A stretch of 64,000 bases of DNA, taken from positions 124,001 through 188,000 of the forward strand of contig NZ_JAFKOI010000004.1 of assembly GCF_017303315.1 (NCBI RefSeq). Direction: 5' to 3'. Shown here piece by piece: positions 43,395-51,868 of the stretch. Numbering within the stretch: the stretch's first letter is position 1; every line of letters starts with the position of its first letter. A program made the position numbers and the translations under genes. This stretch comes from Bacillus sp. NTK071 (GTDB taxonomy: Bacteria; Bacillota; Bacilli; Bacillales; Guptibacillaceae). The notes beneath the pieces are model-generated. The model ran no database searches and was not told the DNA's origin. It was given only the letters and a program-made list of their open reading frames with translations.

Positions 43395-44171
43395 ATGCTT
43401 GAAGGTAAATGCGCATTAATTACTGGCTCAGGTCAGGGAATTGGGTTAGAAATAGCTACAGAATTTGCAAAGGCTGGCGCGAAGGTGATGCTAAATGACA
43501 TCAACGAAGATACGTTAAAGGAATCAGTTGAGAGCTTAACGTCACAAGGATTCACAGTTGAAGGTGTTGTCGCTAACGTTGCGAAAGAAGAAGATGTGAA
43601 GAATGCAATCGATGAAACGGTTAAGAAGTTTGGACGTATTGATATTCTCGTAAACAATGCCGGAATCCAACACGTTGCACCAATTGAAGAGTTTCCAAGT
43701 GAGAAGTATAGTTTAATCCTTGATATTATGCTAAAGGGTCCTTTCTATGCCATTAAGCATGTGTTTCCAATTATGAAAGAACAAGGTTATGGTCGCATCC
43801 TTAACATGGCTTCCATTAATGGATTAATTGGATTTGCAGGAAAAGCAGGCTACAACAGTGCAAAACACGGTATTATTGGCCTCACAAAGGTTGCAGCGCT
43901 TGAAGGAGCAGATCACGGCATTACAGTAAATGCAATTTGCCCCGGTTATGTAGATACCCCACTCGTTCAGAATCAGCTGGAAGATCTAGCTAAAACACGT
44001 AACATCGAGAAAGAGAAAGCATTAGAGCAAGTAATATATCCTCTTGTCCCTCAAAAGCGCTTAATCCAAGTTCAGGAAGTAGCAGATTACTCCATCTTCC
44101 TTGTTAGTGAAAAGGCAAAGAGCATTACAGGTCAGGCTGCAGTAATTGACGGTGGTTATACTGCTCAGTAA
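43395..44171 (+). CDS. 3-hydroxybutyrate dehydrogenase (SDR)
   Basis: 258 residues. TGSGQGIG near 10-17 binds NAD. NNAGIQHVAPIEEFP near 88-102 and IMLKGPFYAIKHVFP are typical of D-3-hydroxybutyrate dehydrogenase. Ser of MASINGLIG, YNSAKHG near 154 and CPGYVDTPLV complete the active site. It oxidises 3-hydroxybutyrate to acetoacetate with NAD+. It faces a GntP-type permease gene across a shared terminator; in Bacillus subtilis a GntP-family permease is grouped with a 3-hydroxybutyrate dehydrogenase and CoA-transferase, which supports the assignment. ATG 43395 follows AAGGAGG. Confidence 0.9.
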   Translation: MLEGKCALITGSGQGIGLEIATEFAKAGAKVMLNDINEDTLKESVESLTSQGFTVEGVVANVAKEEDVKNAIDETVKKFGRIDILVNNAGIQHVAPIEEFPSEKYSLILDIMLKGPFYAIKHVFPIMKEQGYGRILNMASINGLIGFAGKAGYNSAKHGIIGLTKVAALEGADHGITVNAICPGYVDTPLVQNQLEDLAKTRNIEKEKALEQVIYPLVPQKRLIQVQEVADYSIFLVSEKAKSITGQAAVIDGGYTAQ

Positions 44172-44186
44172 ACAAAAAGACAAATA

Positions 44187-44230
44187 AAATCCCCGCTGAT
44201 CTCATATCGAGAGCAGCGGGGATTTCTTTT
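44187..44230. terminator. Bidirectional terminator
   Basis: AAATCCCCGCTG pairs with CAGCGGGGATTT between convergent dehydrogenase and permease genes. Confidence 0.88.
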
Positions 44231-44237
44231 CGTACAT

Positions 44238-45527
44238 TTAATTAATTCCCATCATAGCTAGGAAAATAATTGCGATCGTAGCAATCATTGGAATGATGAG
44301 GCCGACTACAAAAACATCTTTGTAGGAATCCTTATGTGTTAGCCCTGTTACGGTGAAAAGTGTTAGCAACGCACCGTTATGTGGCAGAATTGATGCACCT
44401 GAAGCAACGGCCGTTATACGGTGGAATGCTTCAAGACTCATATTATTATTAATCGCAATGTTGTAATACTCTTTCCCAAGTGCTTCAAGCGCAATTCCCA
44501 TACCACCTGATGCGGATCCTGTTATCATGGCGAGAAGTTGAACGGCGAAGGCTTCTGAGAAATAGGGACTAAGCGGGATTGCAAAGATGAGATCCTTAAC
44601 CGCTTCAAATCCAGGTGATGCTGTAACGACTGAACCAAATCCTACAGCGGCACTAGTATTAATTGTTGCCATAACTGATCCAGAAGCACCGCCATTAATC
44701 GCTTTAATAAACTGCTTATAGTTCTTGAAGTTAAATAACATGATGAGCACGATACCGATTAGAAGCGCTATTAGAATGCTTAGGTTCTCAAAAGCATTAA
44801 GCGTTACAACAACCGCGATGAGTGGGATAACGGAAAGAATCCAGTTAGGGAGTTCCTCCTCATTAATGCTTTTCACTTCATTAGATCCCTTTGGTTCGGT
44901 AAATGCCTCATCATTTTTCGAGAGCTGATTTTCACGGAATTTAAGATAGAAATATCCTCCAACCGCCATAATTAATCCAGCCACAATTCCAAGAATTGGT
45001 GCTGCCATCGTGGACGTTTTAAACGTGTTGATTGGGATAATGTTCTGAATCTGCGGCGTCCCAGGTAGAGCCGTCATTGTAAAAGTAAAAGCCCCGAGTA
45101 CAAATGTTGAAGGGATAAGCTTACGAGAAACGTTAGCCTGACGGAACATCGCAACTGCAAGAGGGTATACAGCGAACACCACAACGAATAGACTCACGCC
45201 CCCGTAAGTCAGAATGGCTGCCGAGAGAAGCATACCAAGAATTGCACGTTTCTCTCCTATTACACTAGAAATTTTGTAAGCAACGGATTGTGCTGCCCCT
45301 GTGTCCTCCATTAACTTTCCAAAAATCGCACCGAATAAGAATATCGGGAAATAGGCTTTCGCAAAGTCTACGAATCCTGCCATATACGTATCGGTATATG
45401 TAGGTAGAATATCCATACCGCTCAGCAATGCAACAATACCGGATACTAATGGAGCGATCCATATAATTGACCAGCCCATGTACGCAAGTAGCATCAAGAG
45501 AGCTAGTCCAATAATAATACTAATCAT
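44238..45527 (-). CDS. GntP-family permease, probably for 3-hydroxybutyrate
   Basis: 429 residues with about 12-13 helices. GntP marks include YFPIFLFGAIFGKLMEDTGAA near 59-79, ALPGTPQIQNIIP near 155-167, INTSAAVGFGSVV near 291 and SGASILPHNGALLTL near 381-395. GntP proteins carry gluconate or short hydroxy acids; the dehydrogenase gene opposite makes hydroxybutyrate the best guess. ATG 45527 follows GAGGAGG. Confidence 0.88.
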   Translation of the reverse strand: MISIIIGLALLMLLAYMGWSIIWIAPLVSGIVALLSGMDILPTYTDTYMAGFVDFAKAYFPIFLFGAIFGKLMEDTGAAQSVAYKISSVIGEKRAILGMLLSAAILTYGGVSLFVVVFAVYPLAVAMFRQANVSRKLIPSTFVLGAFTFTMTALPGTPQIQNIIPINTFKTSTMAAPILGIVAGLIMAVGGYFYLKFRENQLSKNDEAFTEPKGSNEVKSINEEELPNWILSVIPLIAVVVTLNAFENLSILIALLIGIVLIMLFNFKNYKQFIKAINGGASGSVMATINTSAAVGFGSVVTASPGFEAVKDLIFAIPLSPYFSEAFAVQLLAMITGSASGGMGIALEALGKEYYNIAINNNMSLEAFHRITAVASGASILPHNGALLTLFTVTGLTHKDSYKDVFVVGLIIPMIATIAIIFLAMMGIN

Positions 45528-45607
45528 AGCTGATTTGCCTCCTCAAAAATCTTATGTCTGTTTTACTATGTCCAATCCAGGCAAATCTAAATCGACAAAA
45601 CTCGATC

Positions 45608-45653
45608 CGCGGGTGCCTGTCACCGCCCGAAATGTGTTACTACTTGTCGAATT
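45608..45653 (+). repeat. Dispersed hairpin repeat, loop CCTGT (copy 5)
   Basis: CGCGGGTGCCTGTCACCGCCCG, shown here as CGCGGGTGCC then TGTCACCGCCCG, followed by AAATGTG and CTTGTCGAATT. One base differs in the right arm. Confidence 0.8.
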
Positions 45654-45712
45654 AATCTGAATTTACGAATTTATGTTCATACGTTTCCATAGGTACAAAA
45701 TTATTCACGAAT

Positions 45713-45750
45713 GAAAGAACCTGGCGTCTAGGACATCCAGGTTCTTTCGT
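45713..45750. terminator. Hairpin after the 45758 gene
   Basis: GAAAGAACCTGG pairs perfectly with CCAGGTTCTTTC across a 12-base loop. The T tract is short, so strength is uncertain. Confidence 0.7.
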
Positions 45751-45757
45751 TTATGCG

Positions 45758-46057
45758 TTAATAATAGTTCTCTCTCAGAGACTCCTCAAACACTTTCCAA
45801 TGACCATTCATAACAGACGATTGATAATTCATTACGATATAATTCGTAACTTCCTCACCGTCTTTTGTTTGAACAAAATATGTATCAGATCCTCTATAGT
45901 CTATATCTATAATCTCTTCACCCTTGAAAGTATCATTCGAGCTTATAAATGCTTTCAGAGCCCACCTTTCGTTCATCTCATATAATAAATTATAAGGCCC
46001 AATCATCATAATCAACGCTACAAATAGTAAGCCAGCTCCTACCTTGAATTGTTTCAT
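45758..46057 (-). CDS. Hypothetical secreted or membrane-anchored protein
   Basis: 99 residues from ATG 46057, which follows AAAGGAAGAG. One N-terminal helix (FKVGAGLLFVALIMMIGPYNLLY) is followed by an outside domain with SNDTFKGEEIIDIDYRGSDTYFVQTKDGEEV and HWKVFEESLRENYY, a small beta-sandwich-like pattern similar to DUF3139-type proteins, but I am not sure of the family. The long upstream extension of the frame overlaps the next gene and is not coding. Confidence 0.6.
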   Translation of the reverse strand: MKQFKVGAGLLFVALIMMIGPYNLLYEMNERWALKAFISSNDTFKGEEIIDIDYRGSDTYFVQTKDGEEVTNYIVMNYQSSVMNGHWKVFEESLRENYY

Positions 46058-46121
46058 GGTCTCTTCCTTTCTCAAATTGCCCTCACCAAATATTACCATA
46101 TAATAATCAATAGATGACACC

Positions 46122-46150
46122 AAAAAAAGTGAGGCCATTAGCCCCACTTC
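46122..46150 (-). terminator. Terminator after the DUF4306-like gene
   Basis: AAGTGGGGC and GCCTCACTT on the minus strand, with TTTTTTT following. Confidence 0.75.
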
Positions 46151-46157
46151 CTGACTT

Positions 46158-46478
46158 CTATGAACTTGTGACATTGCTTTCACCAATATGGACAAGCTGC
46201 TTTTTTACAAATTGAATGAGAATAAGAATAATAGCAAAAAGCGAAAGAAAGCAAAGGCTTGTGATGAGCGGAGCCACTTTGAACGCGTAAAGAAACATGT
46301 CGATCTCATAAATATCTTTAGAAGCTGAAATCGAACGTGGTGTGAAAATAAGATGACTTTTCCAGTCAGGATTGGCTGGTAATAGGCTAGCTTTCCAGGA
46401 CATTTCCCAATACGAATAGCAATAGACAGTGAATAGAGACAACAGCATACTCAGTTTGAAGAAACCCCTTTTCTTCAC
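46158..46478 (-). CDS. DUF4306-like membrane protein
   Basis: 106 residues with two membrane helices (about 7-25 and 70-92) and an outside loop containing YWEMSWKASLLPANPDWKSHLIFTP. The W-x-x-S-LLP-x-x-x-x-W-K-x-x-x-IFTP spacing resembles DUF4306. GTG 46478 follows GAGGTG. Function unknown. Confidence 0.6.
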   Translation of the reverse strand: MKKRGFFKLSMLLSLFTVYCYSYWEMSWKASLLPANPDWKSHLIFTPRSISASKDIYEIDMFLYAFKVAPLITSLCFLSLFAIILILIQFVKKQLVHIGESNVTSS

Positions 46479-46735
46479 TCTATCACCTCATTTTTTGTAT
46501 CATACATATTCGAGAAAAGAGCTGGAATTCCTTTTTTGCAAACTGTTCTTGCATCAAGTTTAGTAAGTACCTTTATCATGGTGCTTTTGGTTAGCTTACA
46601 AAACAGTGTAAAGTCCTCAGGGTATATTTTCTCACTTTCTGTCATGAATCCTTTATAAATCGTTACTGCACCTTCACTCGCACTTAATATGGATGAGATA
46701 GTGTGGTAGTGAACAACAGGAAGGGAGAGATTTTT

Positions 46736-47551
46736 TTGAGAAAGATACTATCTACAGGTGTGATCGTTATTCTTTTTATGAGTTTATTTTTCGTAGCAGA
46801 TGGGGATGTTTTAGCGAGTAAGAATTCGAAAAGTGTCCAAACCGTTGCACATCGAGGTGCTTCAGGTTATGCGCCAGAAAATACGATGGCTGCATTTGAA
46901 AAAGCTGTTAAAATGAAAGCCGATTATTTTGAACTCGATGTTCAACTTACAAAAGACGGAGAGCTTATTGTCATTCATGACACCTCCGTTGACCGCACAA
47001 CCGATGGTTCAGGAAAAGTAAAAAATATGACGCTTGAAGAGCTAAAGCGTCTAGATGCTGGCAGCTGGTTTGGAGAAGAATTCGCTGGAGAAAAGCTTCC
47101 AACGCTTGGTGAAGTGCTTGATGCCTATCGGGGAAAATCAGGTATATTGATCGAACTTAAATCTCCGTCCCTTTACCCTGGAATCGAAGAAAAAGTTGCC
47201 GCTGAGCTTGCTAAGCGACATATGGATAAACCGAACAATAACAAAATCATTGTACAATCATTTGATCATGACTCTGTCGAAACGTTCCACTCTATTCTAC
47301 CTTCAGTCCCTACCGGAGTACTCGTTAGCTATACCATGTCTGATGAAGGCTTATCTGAAGTTTCTGGTTATGCTGATTACGTTAATCCAGGTATGTGGCT
47401 CATCACCTCTGATTATGTAGAACGCATACACAAGAATGGAATGGAAGCTCAGACGTGGACAGTAAGAGATAGAGAATCCATAGAATCCCTGCTTGAAACT
47501 GGTGTAGACGGCATTATCACCGATTATCCAGATTACGTTAACCGCAGGTGA
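46736..47551 (+). CDS. Secreted glycerophosphodiester phosphodiesterase
   Basis: About 271 residues. A signal peptide (VIVILFMSLFFVADGDVLA) is followed by the GDPD barrel: VAHRGASGYAPENTMAAF near 36-53, YFELDVQLTKDGELIVIHD near 60-78 (metal and catalytic His), LIELKSPS, and AQTWTVRDRES, then GIITDYP near the end. It releases sn-glycerol-3-phosphate and an alcohol from glycerophosphodiesters outside the cell, a phosphate and glycerol source. TTG 46736 follows GGAAGGGAGAG. The stop codon TGA lies within a copy of the dispersed repeat. Confidence 0.9.
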   Translation: MRKILSTGVIVILFMSLFFVADGDVLASKNSKSVQTVAHRGASGYAPENTMAAFEKAVKMKADYFELDVQLTKDGELIVIHDTSVDRTTDGSGKVKNMTLEELKRLDAGSWFGEEFAGEKLPTLGEVLDAYRGKSGILIELKSPSLYPGIEEKVAAELAKRHMDKPNNNKIIVQSFDHDSVETFHSILPSVPTGVLVSYTMSDEGLSEVSGYADYVNPGMWLITSDYVERIHKNGMEAQTWTVRDRESIESLLETGVDGIITDYPDYVNRR

Positions 47552-47597
47552 CAGGCACTCCCCGAATCCACTCGAGTACACTCGAAGTGTGTCGATG
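47543..47597 (+). repeat. Dispersed hairpin repeat, loop ACAGG (copy 6)
   Basis: CGCAGGTGACAGGCAC, then TCCCCGAATCCACTCGA and GTGTGTCGATG. The gene upstream ends on the TGA inside the repeat, so the last codons of the phosphodiesterase derive from it. Confidence 0.8.
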
Positions 47598-47675
47598 AGT
47601 ATATAAGCGTTTGATAGCAAAGCCTTGTGGGAAGCATTATTTTATATAGGAAAGATAATGAAAGGAGTTTTGATC

Positions 47676-48194
47676 ATGAAAAAGAAAAATTCTATTCTAT
47701 TAGTAACAGGTTTAACAGTAGGGACGTTACTAGCAGGGTGCGGTTCCGATGGTTCTGAAGAAAATAACGTCACTCAGACCGAAGAAAGTACAATGAATGA
47801 AAGCTCAGGAGATAACAGCATGTCAGATAATACATCTGGAGAAAATAATTCTAATGACGGTGCTGAAGGCTCAGACTCTAGTGAAGTGAATCTTGATGTC
47901 GGAATTGACACTGTTCTTACTGATCTTGATAGTTTGAATACAGCACTCGAGAATTCCTCAGAGGATAGTTCAAAGATTAATGAATTAGGAACTCAGCTTC
48001 AGTCTCATTGGGATTTATTTGATCAAAAACTAAAAGAGGAATACCCTAAGGATTATACTGCGATTAACGATACAATAACTCCACTTATTGAAGAGGCAGC
48101 AAAAGAAGAGGTGGATATTGAGAAGACAAGAATGTTACTAGATGAAGCGGTAGAGACAGTAACGAAATTCAAGGACGAGGTACCCGTTCAGTAA
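47676..48194 (+). CDS. Lipoprotein with acidic linker, paralogue of 49824
   Basis: 172 residues. Lipoprotein signal with lipobox LLAGC near 18-22. A low-complexity Ser/Glu/Asn/Gly linker (about 25-75) precedes a compact helical domain (LDVGIDTVLTDLDSLNTALE to FKDEVPV). ATG 47676 follows AAAGGAG. The C-terminal domain is clearly homologous to that of the lipoprotein at 49824, with matching blocks GI-TVLT-L--L---LE, SSKINELG/DFGKINDLG and L---LLDE-V. I do not recognise a named family. Membrane-anchored on the outer face. Confidence 0.8.
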   Translation: MKKKNSILLVTGLTVGTLLAGCGSDGSEENNVTQTEESTMNESSGDNSMSDNTSGENNSNDGAEGSDSSEVNLDVGIDTVLTDLDSLNTALENSSEDSSKINELGTQLQSHWDLFDQKLKEEYPKDYTAINDTITPLIEEAAKEEVDIEKTRMLLDEAVETVTKFKDEVPVQ

Positions 48195-48236
48195 GCGAGT
48201 GCCTGTCACCACCCGATATATGTAATATTTTGTCAT
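48195..48236 (+). repeat. Dispersed hairpin repeat, loop CCTGT (copy 7)
   Basis: AGCGAGTGCCTGTCACC, then ACCCGATATATG and TTTTGTCATG, directly after the lipoprotein stop codon. Confidence 0.75.
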
Positions 48237-48255
48237 GCCACGGATAATATGAGGC

Positions 48256-48312
48256 GTTCCTTCTAAAGATAAGGAATGAGTTGTTTTACTCATTTTATTT
48301 TTAGAAGGAAGG
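48256..48312 (+). promoter_or_regulatory. Leader hairpin that buries the ribosome site of the amino-acid permease
   Basis: CCTTCTAAA (48259-48267) is an exact complement of TTTAGAAGG (48300-48308), which contains the ribosome binding site. Inside lies ATGAGT-TGTTTT-ACTCAT. An alternative pairing TTCCTT with AAGGAA would free the site. Confidence 0.55.
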
Positions 48313-48320
48313 CTTTTTTT

Positions 48321-49715
48321 ATGAGAAATGAACATGTTGTTCAGCAGGCTATTCAGAAGACGCAGGAGCAGAAAGTGAAAGCTGGGTCTAATCATAAGCT
48401 TCACTGGTGGCAATTAACGCTTATTGGAATTGGTTCGATTATCGGTGCAGGTTTTTTCCTTGGAACAAGTCTTTCTATTGAACGTGCTGGTCCTTCCGTA
48501 CTCATTAATTACTTAATTGCAGGGTTTATAGCATTCTTAGTGTTCAGCGCACTCGCAGAGATGTCTGTTCATGATACAGAGGAAGGCTCCTTTCGGAAAT
48601 ACGCACAAACAGCATTCGGTCATTCGATGGGGTTTATTAGTGGTTGGATGTACTGGGTTTCCGGTCTATTAATCATGGCAAGTGAAATCACAGCGCTTGG
48701 TCTTTTTACGCAATACTGGTTCCCTGCTGTACCGCTATGGTTATTAATGATTGTCTATACAGCACTAGGTCTTGGAATTAACCTATTAGGAGTGAACAAT
48801 TTCAGCACAACGGAATCACTTTTCGCTGTAGTAAAACTAGCTACCCTTGTTGGTTTCATAGGATTTGGTACACTGTTTGTTTTCGACATTGTTTCTCCCG
48901 CTTCTTCGATTCAAACGGAGGCGGCGAAGTTTACCACTCTTTTTCCAAACGGCTTTATGGGAACATGGTCAGCAATGATATTTGTGCTGTTTTCATTCGG
49001 AGGCATTGCAGTTGTTGGCTTAATGTCGAGCGAGCTGAAACATAAAGATGAAACACCAAAAGCTGGTCTTGTCACAGTGGTTGCACTTACCTTTCTCTAC
49101 ATTCTATCGCTTTTCTTTGTGCTGTATATGGTTTCTTGGAGTGTCATTACGGAAGATGAAAGTCCATTCGTTACTGCTCTATCTCAATTCCACATCCCTT
49201 TTATCGGATCTATTTTCACTGTGATTCTAATTACTGCCGCATTCTCCACAATGGTTGGCGCTCTCTTTTCGATTACAAAAGTGATGGTTTCCCTCAGTCG
49301 TGCCGGTGATGCTCCAAAGGGGCTCAAAGTCCATACGAAGCGAGGCGTTGCCACAAGAGCCTTAGCTGTCAATGCTGTTGCACTCAGCTTCATGATTGTC
49401 ATCTCATACGTTCTTCCAGATCAAGTATATGAATACTTAACAACGGCAGCAGGTATTATGCTTATCCTGAACTGGGTTGTGATCCTCGCTTCCCAAATCA
49501 AAAACCGTCGCCACTATGCTGAAGCTCCTACTAAGAAAACATATTTTAAAATGATGGGAGCACCTTTCACCTCATACCTTGGGATTGCTCTCATTGTAAC
49601 AGCGATCGCAGGAGCAGCTTTTCAAGAAAGTGAACGGGTCGGTTTACTTATTAGCGCTGGGGTGATTGGAGCTATTTTCTTATCGTACCTATTTGTTAGG
49701 AAAAAGCAGGTATGA
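48321..49715 (+). CDS. APC-family amino-acid permease
   Basis: 464 residues, 12 helices. The family start IGIGSIIGAGFFLGTSLSIERAGPS is marked by GSIIGAGFFLG near 38-48, followed by EMSVHDTEEGSFRKYA near 80-95 and ISGWMYWVSGL. It resembles the GABA/aromatic/alanine branch of APC permeases; the substrate is not determinable. ATG 48321 follows AGAAGGAAGG, which sits in a possible sequestering hairpin. It is flanked by two paralogous lipoprotein genes on the same strand. Confidence 0.88.
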   Translation: MRNEHVVQQAIQKTQEQKVKAGSNHKLHWWQLTLIGIGSIIGAGFFLGTSLSIERAGPSVLINYLIAGFIAFLVFSALAEMSVHDTEEGSFRKYAQTAFGHSMGFISGWMYWVSGLLIMASEITALGLFTQYWFPAVPLWLLMIVYTALGLGINLLGVNNFSTTESLFAVVKLATLVGFIGFGTLFVFDIVSPASSIQTEAAKFTTLFPNGFMGTWSAMIFVLFSFGGIAVVGLMSSELKHKDETPKAGLVTVVALTFLYILSLFFVLYMVSWSVITEDESPFVTALSQFHIPFIGSIFTVILITAAFSTMVGALFSITKVMVSLSRAGDAPKGLKVHTKRGVATRALAVNAVALSFMIVISYVLPDQVYEYLTTAAGIMLILNWVVILASQIKNRRHYAEAPTKKTYFKMMGAPFTSYLGIALIVTAIAGAAFQESERVGLLISAGVIGAIFLSYLFVRKKQV

Positions 49716-49823
49716 GATTTCTCCCCTCTCTTCATCTACTATATAAAAACATTGACTTTCAGCTCCGTTTGAATAAAACGAACTTTGAGAACCGATAATT
49801 GAATTTGAAAGGAGCTGATGTTG

Positions 49824-50345
49824 TTGGAAAAGAAATTACCTATTCTCTTAGCAAGCTGCTTAATAGCTGGGACGCTACTCGCTGGCTGTGGTTCGAATAG
49901 TTCTGAGGATAACAGTAGCCAAACGGAGAATAATTCTCCTAGTACTGGCATGGAGAACAATAGTGTGACGGAAGATTCTGCCGGTGGAGAAGGTGCCGGT
50001 AACGTGAGCGCTGATAGTGGAGTACAAGAGAATAAATCGGTTAACTTGGACGAAGGAATCAATACCGTCCTTACAAATCTTGAAGAATTGAAAAGCACGC
50101 TTGAAAATGCAAGCGATGACTTTGGTAAAATCAATGATTTGGGCATGTCTATCGATTCAAGTTGGGATGAAATCGAATCCCAGATCGAAGAGAACTATCC
50201 TGACGAATATAAAACTATAGAAGAAAGTCTTTATCCACTTATTGATGAAGCGAAAAAAGATAAGCCTGATGCTGATAAAATGAATCAGTTGCTAGATGAG
50301 ACAGTTAAGAAAATGAATGAATTTAAAGAGAAGATGGCTACTTAA
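49824..50345 (+). CDS. Lipoprotein with acidic linker, paralogue of 47676
   Basis: About 173 residues. Lipobox LLAGC near 19-23, a Ser/Asn/Gly/Glu linker to about 73, then a helical domain (LDEGINTVLTNLEELKSTLE to MNEFKEKMAT) homologous to that of the lipoprotein at 47676. The start is ambiguous: ATG 49818, TTG 49821 or TTG 49824 all follow AAAGGAG, and the last has the best spacing. The permease between the two copies suggests a duplicated unit. No named family. Confidence 0.8.
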   Translation: MEKKLPILLASCLIAGTLLAGCGSNSSEDNSSQTENNSPSTGMENNSVTEDSAGGEGAGNVSADSGVQENKSVNLDEGINTVLTNLEELKSTLENASDDFGKINDLGMSIDSSWDEIESQIEENYPDEYKTIEESLYPLIDEAKKDKPDADKMNQLLDETVKKMNEFKEKMAT

Positions 50346-50350
50346 GAATT

Positions 50351-50396
50351 AGAAAGCCCCCTGCCTGATTACACTTAATCAGGCAGGGGGCTTTCT
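50351..50396. terminator. Bidirectional terminator
   Basis: A perfect 19-bp stem GAAAGCCCCCTGCCTGATT with its complement, between the convergent lipoprotein and glutamate dehydrogenase genes. Confidence 0.92.
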
Positions 50397-50401
50397 ATAT
50401 G

Positions 50402-51781
50402 TTAATACAATTTACCATGGCGATAGAGGATATTTGATAGCTTCATCACAGTGTGAATATAGCAGTTCTGTCTTAATGGGAATGGATCGCTGAAGAATTG
50501 TGGATAGATCGTATCCATTGTCTCCTTCATTTTCTTAAACAGCATTGTAAAAACTTCTTCTTCGCTGTAGAACTGCGTTTCCCTGCCCTGCAACCATTCG
50601 AAATAACTGACAATAACACCACCAGCGTTTGCAAGGATATCAGGGATAATTAGTACGCCATCGTCACTTAACTTACGATCGGCATCGAGCGTAATCGGAC
50701 CATTTGCACCTTCAACAATCATGCGTGCTTTCACTTTGTCTACGTTATCTTCACGAATTTGATCTTCAAGCGCAGCAAGAATTAACACGTCTGTGTCGAG
50801 ATAGAGTACGTCTTCTCGATCTTGAATTTCCGCTTTAATGTTATTCTGACTCAGCGCTTCGTTTGTTGTAGGCAAGTCACCCTCATGATTTGAAGTGAAC
50901 TCAATTAGTCCTTTAATATCGAGTCCTTCTTCATTATATAGGGTTACGTTCCGATCGCTTACTGCAACCACTTTTGTATCGAGATAATTACAAGTGTACG
51001 ATTCAAGAGCAGCGACTGAACCAACATTACCAAAGCCTTGGATTCCGATGGTTAACTGACGTTTTGTATGGTTCAGGGCTGTTTTCGCAAAACGGTTATC
51101 GTTTTTCTTAAACCATTCTTCGTTCTCGTTAACAAAATTATGAAGCATATAGCGTAGTGTATAGTACACGCCCTTACCTGTTGCTTCTCTTCGGCCTAAT
51201 GATCCACCGTTTACCTGACTCTTCCCTGTAAAGCTTCCTCGGTATGGCCGACCGGGATGAATGCTTTTATACTCTCCCATCATCCAGTCCATTTCACGCT
51301 CTCCTGTTCCAACATCAGGTGCTGGGATATCCTTATCAGGTCCAAGAATGTCACTAAAATTATGAACGTACTTTTTGGAAATGGTATGTAATTCTTTTTC
51401 TGTGAATTCACGTGGATTAATCACCACGCCGCCTTTTCCACCACCAAACGGAACATCATGCAGGGTGTTTTTCAAAGTCATGAGTGTAGCAAGATTAATC
51501 ACTTCATCTTCCTTTACCGTCTCATGAAATCGAATTCCGCCTTTATATGGCCCGACGGCGTTATTGTGCTGAACACGAAATGCTGGAATTCTGAGAATTT
51601 TACCGTTCTCAAGCGGCACACGTAGAAAGGATTTCTGAATTTGATTTGGTGTAGAAAGAATCGATTCAAGCGAAGTGAACGCTTTCTTTCTTTCCTCGTC
51701 TTTGAAATTAGGTAAAAATGATTCATCTTCTAATAGTGCATTTAATGATTCTTGTACGACTTCCCCATATTTACTAGCCAA
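50402..51781 (-). CDS. Glu/Leu/Phe/Val dehydrogenase, probably NAD glutamate dehydrogenase
   Basis: 459 residues. PYKGGIRFHETV near 81 and FGGGKGGVVINPREF near 112-126 hold the substrate and catalytic Lys residues. APDVGTGEREMDWM near 158 and the Rossmann GIQGFGNVGSVAA near 240 follow. The enzyme interconverts glutamate and 2-oxoglutarate plus ammonia. It is about 35 residues longer than Bacillus RocG/GudB, with inserts around EEWFKKNDNRFAK and at the C terminus, so it forms a distinct subgroup. TTG 51781 follows GGAGGG; ATG 51805 lacks a site. Confidence 0.9.
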   Translation of the reverse strand: MASKYGEVVQESLNALLEDESFLPNFKDEERKKAFTSLESILSTPNQIQKSFLRVPLENGKILRIPAFRVQHNNAVGPYKGGIRFHETVKEDEVINLATLMTLKNTLHDVPFGGGKGGVVINPREFTEKELHTISKKYVHNFSDILGPDKDIPAPDVGTGEREMDWMMGEYKSIHPGRPYRGSFTGKSQVNGGSLGRREATGKGVYYTLRYMLHNFVNENEEWFKKNDNRFAKTALNHTKRQLTIGIQGFGNVGSVAALESYTCNYLDTKVVAVSDRNVTLYNEEGLDIKGLIEFTSNHEGDLPTTNEALSQNNIKAEIQDREDVLYLDTDVLILAALEDQIREDNVDKVKARMIVEGANGPITLDADRKLSDDGVLIIPDILANAGGVIVSYFEWLQGRETQFYSEEEVFTMLFKKMKETMDTIYPQFFSDPFPLRQNCYIHTVMKLSNILYRHGKLY

Positions 51782-51868
51782 TTTCATCCCTCCAATAGTT
51801 GTCATCTATTAATATCGTACCCGTTTGAATCTAGTTCAAACGGGCTGAATGAAAAGGCTTACTACTTA

